64,000 nucleotides of DNA, from positions 1,187,001 through 1,251,000 of the forward strand of contig NC_041779.1 in the NCBI RefSeq assembly GCF_900090045.1, written 5' to 3'. Source of the stretch: Plasmodium malariae. Taxonomy: Eukaryota > Apicomplexa > Aconoidasida > Haemosporida > Plasmodiidae. Of this stretch, positions 60,367 through 64,000 are shown piece by piece; within the stretch, counting starts at the first letter, position 1, and each line of letters begins with the position of its first letter. The position numbers were made by a program, and so were the translations under genes. The notes under the pieces were generated by a model that saw only the letters and a program-made list of their open reading frames with translations, was not told the origin of the DNA and did no database searches.

Positions 60367-63300
60367 CTAAACGACTGTGTATATAATTCCATTTTGTTCA
60401 ACCAAATTTAATTTATTCATAATGATGTTTTTAAAATAAAGATATAAGGATTTATAAAAAAGAACGTCATCTAAGGAATAGAAAGTTTTATGCATGTTAT
60501 TATATAATAATAATAAATCAGCTAGATTTTCAAGTATCCCTGTTCTAGCTATAAGTATATTATTTGAAATGGTTTTAATAGCTATTTTATACCCCCGTAA
60601 ACTTAGCTCAACTAATAAAATAATATTCATTACATCATCCAAAGTAACAATATTATTATGCATCAATTTAGAGTGTGCTTCACTTAGCCGTATTAAACTT
60701 TCTAGAGTTCGAACTGTTGTTCCATTATCTCCATCGTTATACTCTCTCAATTTAGTATAGTACTTAATTAATATTAGCTTAGAGTTTTTATTAAAATTTG
60801 GAAAACAATTAGTTTTAACATAATATATGTATTCCTTCAATTTTTCACTGGACCACGAAATTTTGTCATCCTCACATTGTGGCGAGAAACGATTACTACT
60901 GTTAATGGCATTGGCAGTATTAGGGGCATTGATAGTATTAGGGGCGTTGATAGTATTAGGGGCATTGATAGTATTAGGGGCGTTGATAGTATTAGGGGCA
61001 TTGATAGTATTAGGGGCGTTGATAGTATTAGGGACATACGGGTGCCATCTTGGGCCATTATTTGTGGGATGTAGTACTCTCGAGGAGCTACCCCTTTTAC
61101 TCATTTTGCAAGCATATTGCTTCTCTCGCCTGTTCTGAATGTGTACATTAACATGTGTTTCATCCTGCCCTTCACCCAGCATCTCATCCTGCCCCTCTTC
61201 CAGCATATCCTCGTGCACCTCTTCCAGAACTCCTTCCAGCTCTTTTTCTTGTGCCGATGCACCAAGATATTGTTCTTTCATTTCTTGCTCCATTGCGCGT
61301 TCTATTCGTCTGTGCCTTTGTCCTTTGCCATCATTTATAAGGCCCTTTTCTTTTACGAGACCATTATAAGACACATTCTCTTCAGAATCTCTATCCAAGA
61401 TATGATCGGCAATTTTGGAATCCATTTCATTATTATCCTCTGTTATAACAACTAAGTCAAATCTACTTAGTAAAGCATAAGAAAGATTAATAATAAGCAC
61501 TTTACTATTAGAAGTAGCTAAATTTCCTTTAATGTTTTTATGTAACTCAAAATTAGATGCACCGATAATAGTACATTTACAGTTCAATTTATCCACTATA
61601 CCACCTTTTGCTACGGATATGGTTAATTGTTCCATAGCTTCGTGTATAGCATTTTTATTTTCATTTTTCATTAAACAAAATTCGTCAATACAACAAACTC
61701 CATTGTCTGCTAATACTAACGCTCCACTTTCTAACATAAAATTATTTCCCTCCTTTATAGCTGCACATGTTAATCCAGCAGTAGTACAAAACATACCTGA
61801 CACGTTCATGCAAATGTTGCTTATTTTATGCACTTCTTTTAATAACTGTGATTTTCCTGTCCCTGGATCTCCAACCAACAGTAAGTGACACAATGCCCTT
61901 CTGCCGCAGTTTTCTGACGAAAAATGTGTGTCCCTCTTTCTTTTATGTTTCTCCCTACTTCTTCTTTTTCTTATCTTACCTTTACCCCCACTTCTTCGCC
62001 CATTACTGCGTTCGCTACTTTTCCCATTATTTTTTTTGCTTCTTCCTTCATTAATGTATTCATTTCTACCATCGATACTTGCATCTATGCTATCACTAAC
62101 ACTGTCATCCAGGCTATCACCGACGCTACTGCCCCCACCTCCACAGTTTAGACCTTTCCTTGTAACGATATTTCCAGACTTATCCATGTTCACACGTTTG
62201 TGAGAAGATGAGACTTCATGCTCTCTTTGAGAAACTTTTTTTCCCTCTCTTTCTTTATCTCTATTGAAATACTTTTTCCACTTATTACTTTCATTGTAAA
62301 CAGAATCATTCTCATTTATTTCATTGCCACCTATTAGAACAAGTAACACTGACATTTTGGATAATTTGCAATTATACAGATTAGGGCATAAACTTTCACA
62401 TATAAACCTTTTTCCTTCCATTTTCTTATGTTTAAAAATAAACCAGTACTGTTCAAAGAAATTCATTTGGAGAGTGTTTATCGAAGAGTCATAACATGTG
62501 GTCCTGTTTGACTCATACTTTTCTGCGCTTATATTAGATGGAAGTGGACGTAAAAAATCGTCTACATCCTTATCCTGGTTTGTGCTGTTACATCTTTGTA
62601 AATTTTTTTTATGATACATAGGTGGAGTAAGAGGAGTATGTTTTTTGTCTTTCTCTTCTATACCATCGCTTGGGAAAAAGTCCTTACCTTGTAACCCACT
62701 TTTTATGTTGTTATTCTCTCCTTTGTTTTTATGTTCGTTAATATAGTTTTTATTTTCATTAATGCAGTTTTTGTCATCATCCATGAGAGACTCAACACGT
62801 GCACAGGTCTTATTCATTATGTTGTTTATATATTTAGCAAAATCATCATCTAATGAAATTTCTTTACATTTTGTATTTCCCATCTCTTTACATTCAACAT
62901 TATTAGCTTCAATAAAAAGCTCAGCATCACACCGCACATCTTTATATAACCTTTTCCATCTCCTTAAGATTATACCATTTATAACTACCTTTTTCCCTGG
63001 ATGATATTTCCCCGCTAAATTTTCTAAAAGTACTACAGTAATTGAATAAGGGATATTTGTTTTTCTTGTGTCTTTTATTTTTATTTCTTGATAGTCAACT
63101 CTTTTAACTTCGCTTTCCAGAAATTCGAAATTTGTCCCATTGCACCTTTTCTCGGAGTATAGCTTCTTACCACTGCTCTGGTTAGGCATGCCGTTACGAG
63201 GGTCATTGAGCTTCGTCAGGCTTTTTTTGAAGCTCCTCGCGTAAACATCTGCATTGTCATACGTGTGATAACCTGCATTGCCAATCGCGCTACCGCTTGT

Positions 63301-64000
63301 GTTAGCCCATTCCTTTTTCCTACTCCTTCCCTTTGTGCATATCTTCCTACTACCCTTAACAGAGTCCTTCATGGTGTAACTACCTTGGGAGTTAGTCTCC
63401 TCTTTTGTAATTTGGTTTAACAAATAGCCCCCTTCGTAATATGGGGGGATATTTGTATCTATTTGAATATTATGACATTTCAATATCGTATGAGTATTAT
63501 AGTACAACTCAGGAATGGCTTTTTTTTTAATTATATGATCACATTTCATACATCTAAATTTTTTATACTCTTCTAATATTTTCTTTTCCCCTACTCTTGT
63601 AATTATTCCTTCTGTGCTTATAAATTTTCCTATATGCTTACTTTCTATCTCTTGTATGTCACTAATATGTATGTCATGTAGATAAGGAACATTAATTATT
63701 CTACACTTAATTTTTATATTATGTTTATCAAAAATCATTTTCAAACAATTATTTATTTTCATTTTTATATTGACATCTTTAAAAAAAGAATAATTCTTAT
63801 ATGAATATAAAATACCCTTAATAAGACACGCACTGTAAAAATCTATCTCCTCCATGAACTTTTTGTCCTTTCCAAAATTGTACTCTATGAAATCACAAAA
63901 CAGCCATTTTTCCTTTTCCCCCTTTGTCGCTCCGTTAGAGTGGTACTCTTGATCGTTGCTGTTATCGTTGCTGTTGTTGTTGCTGGTATCGTTGTTGTTG
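60367..64000 (-). CDS. MCM-family DNA helicase, most like MCM9 (5' end outside the window)
   Basis: MCM8/MCM9 helicases act in replication and recombination repair outside the MCM2-7 ring. The minus-strand frame is open from the stop at 60367 to the window edge. The first in-frame ATG is at 63855, but KGEKEKWLFCDFIEYNFGKD continues upstream of it and fits an MCM N-terminus, so the start lies beyond 64000. About 1210 residues are visible. There is an N-terminal Cys motif (FRCMKCDHI ... LKCHN). The AAA+ core has Walker A LLLVGDPGTGKSQLLKEVHK, then GLTCAAIKEGNNFMLESGAL, Walker B ADNGVCCIDEF and HEAMEQLTISVAKGGI. The arginine finger is LLSRFDL. GLT-x-AAIK and LADNGVCCIDEF resemble MCM9 more than MCM2-7; MCM8 is the alternative. 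Large Asn/Ser/Lys inserts flank the core, and seven Asn-Thr-Ile-Asn-Ala-Pro repeats precede the C-terminal helical domain. Confidence 0.88.
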   Translation of the reverse strand, partial: NNNDTSNNNSNDNSNDQEYHSNGATKGEKEKWLFCDFIEYNFGKDKKFMEEIDFYSACLIKGILYSYKNYSFFKDVNIKMKINNCLKMIFDKHNIKIKCRIINVPYLHDIHISDIQEIESKHIGKFISTEGIITRVGEKKILEEYKKFRCMKCDHIIKKKAIPELYYNTHTILKCHNIQIDTNIPPYYEGGYLLNQITKEETNSQGSYTMKDSVKGSRKICTKGRSRKKEWANTSGSAIGNAGYHTYDNADVYARSFKKSLTKLNDPRNGMPNQSSGKKLYSEKRCNGTNFEFLESEVKRVDYQEIKIKDTRKTNIPYSITVVLLENLAGKYHPGKKVVINGIILRRWKRLYKDVRCDAELFIEANNVECKEMGNTKCKEISLDDDFAKYINNIMNKTCARVESLMDDDKNCINENKNYINEHKNKGENNNIKSGLQGKDFFPSDGIEEKDKKHTPLTPPMYHKKNLQRCNSTNQDKDVDDFLRPLPSNISAEKYESNRTTCYDSSINTLQMNFFEQYWFIFKHKKMEGKRFICESLCPNLYNCKLSKMSVLLVLIGGNEINENDSVYNESNKWKKYFNRDKEREGKKVSQREHEVSSSHKRVNMDKSGNIVTRKGLNCGGGGSSVGDSLDDSVSDSIDASIDGRNEYINEGRSKKNNGKSSERSNGRRSGGKGKIRKRRSREKHKRKRDTHFSSENCGRRALCHLLLVGDPGTGKSQLLKEVHKISNICMNVSGMFCTTAGLTCAAIKEGNNFMLESGALVLADNGVCCIDEFCLMKNENKNAIHEAMEQLTISVAKGGIVDKLNCKCTIIGASNFELHKNIKGNLATSNSKVLIINLSYALLSRFDLVVITEDNNEMDSKIADHILDRDSEENVSYNGLVKEKGLINDGKGQRHRRIERAMEQEMKEQYLGASAQEKELEGVLEEVHEDMLEEGQDEMLGEGQDETHVNVHIQNRREKQYACKMSKRGSSSRVLHPTNNGPRWHPYVPNTINAPNTINAPNTINAPNTINAPNTINAPNTINAPNTANAINSSNRFSPQCEDDKISWSSEKLKEYIYYVKTNCFPNFNKNSKLILIKYYTKLREYNDGDNGTTVRTLESLIRLSEAHSKLMHNNIVTLDDVMNIILLVELSLRGYKIAIKTISNNILIARTGILENLADLLLLYNNMHKTFYSLDDVLFYKSLYLYFKNIIMNKLNLVEQNGIIYTVV
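60895..61040 (-). repeat. 18-nt coding repeat in the MCM gene
   Basis: The unit encodes Asn-Thr-Ile-Asn-Ala-Pro and occurs about seven times. A third-position A/G difference alternates from unit to unit, so the real higher-order period is 36 nt. Confidence 0.9.

Noticed and set aside
1..64000. CRISPR arrays, insertion sequences, operons, ribosome binding sites
   Set aside because: This is eukaryotic nuclear DNA. The tandem repeats lack unique spacers and no transposase was seen.

Overview
The window is nuclear DNA of a malaria parasite (Plasmodium). It is very A+T-rich, with long (TA)n, poly-A and poly-T tracts. It has many short introns, Asn/Lys-rich inserts in proteins, and a nucleus-encoded GatA with an apicoplast-type N-terminus. 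Coding regions are clearly richer in G+C than P. falciparum would lead one to expect, so a species of the malariae or ovale type fits best, but I cannot name the species from sequence alone.

Left block (about 2.2-34.3 kb). The genes here are housekeeping. They are a four-exon 14-3-3 protein (+), a Ser-rich protein of unknown function (+), a left-handed beta-helix protein resembling dynactin subunit 6 (+) and the rRNA-processing PIN protein FCF1 (-, with a first coding exon that is only the ATG). Further right are an A20/AN1 zinc-finger protein (+), an eleven-exon BEM46-like alpha/beta hydrolase (-) and a SMARCAD1/Fun30-type SNF2 ATPase (-, five exons). Intergenic DNA is mostly microsatellites and minisatellites. 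Several short, phase-compatible exon-like islands suggest tiny genes that simple ORF calling misses (15.3-15.8, 16.7-18.2, 23.0-23.7 and 24.4 kb).

Island (about 36-54 kb). Some 18 kb carries no convincing protein gene. Inside it lie 14 copies of a 130-140-nt element (most 130-132 nt) in two sequence types. The copies are spaced about 600 bp apart in two clusters (40.5-45.6 and 51.7-53.0 kb), with two further copies in reverse orientation at 47.8 and 48.4 kb. The best copies contain tRNA-type A-box and B-box sequences and end at a poly-T run. They can close on themselves by a terminal stem whose base pairs change in compensation between copies. I read this as a family of RNA polymerase III-type structured non-coding RNA genes. 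It is the most interesting feature of the window.

Right block (55.3-64 kb). It holds apicoplast-type GatA (+), a PRKRIP1-like nuclear protein (-) and a large MCM-family helicase most like MCM9 (-), which runs off the right edge.

The protein genes do not form one pathway. From memory, 14-3-3 and BEM46-like lie near each other on P. falciparum chromosome 8 while GatA lies on chromosome 4. The ncRNA island would then sit at a point where synteny with P. falciparum breaks.
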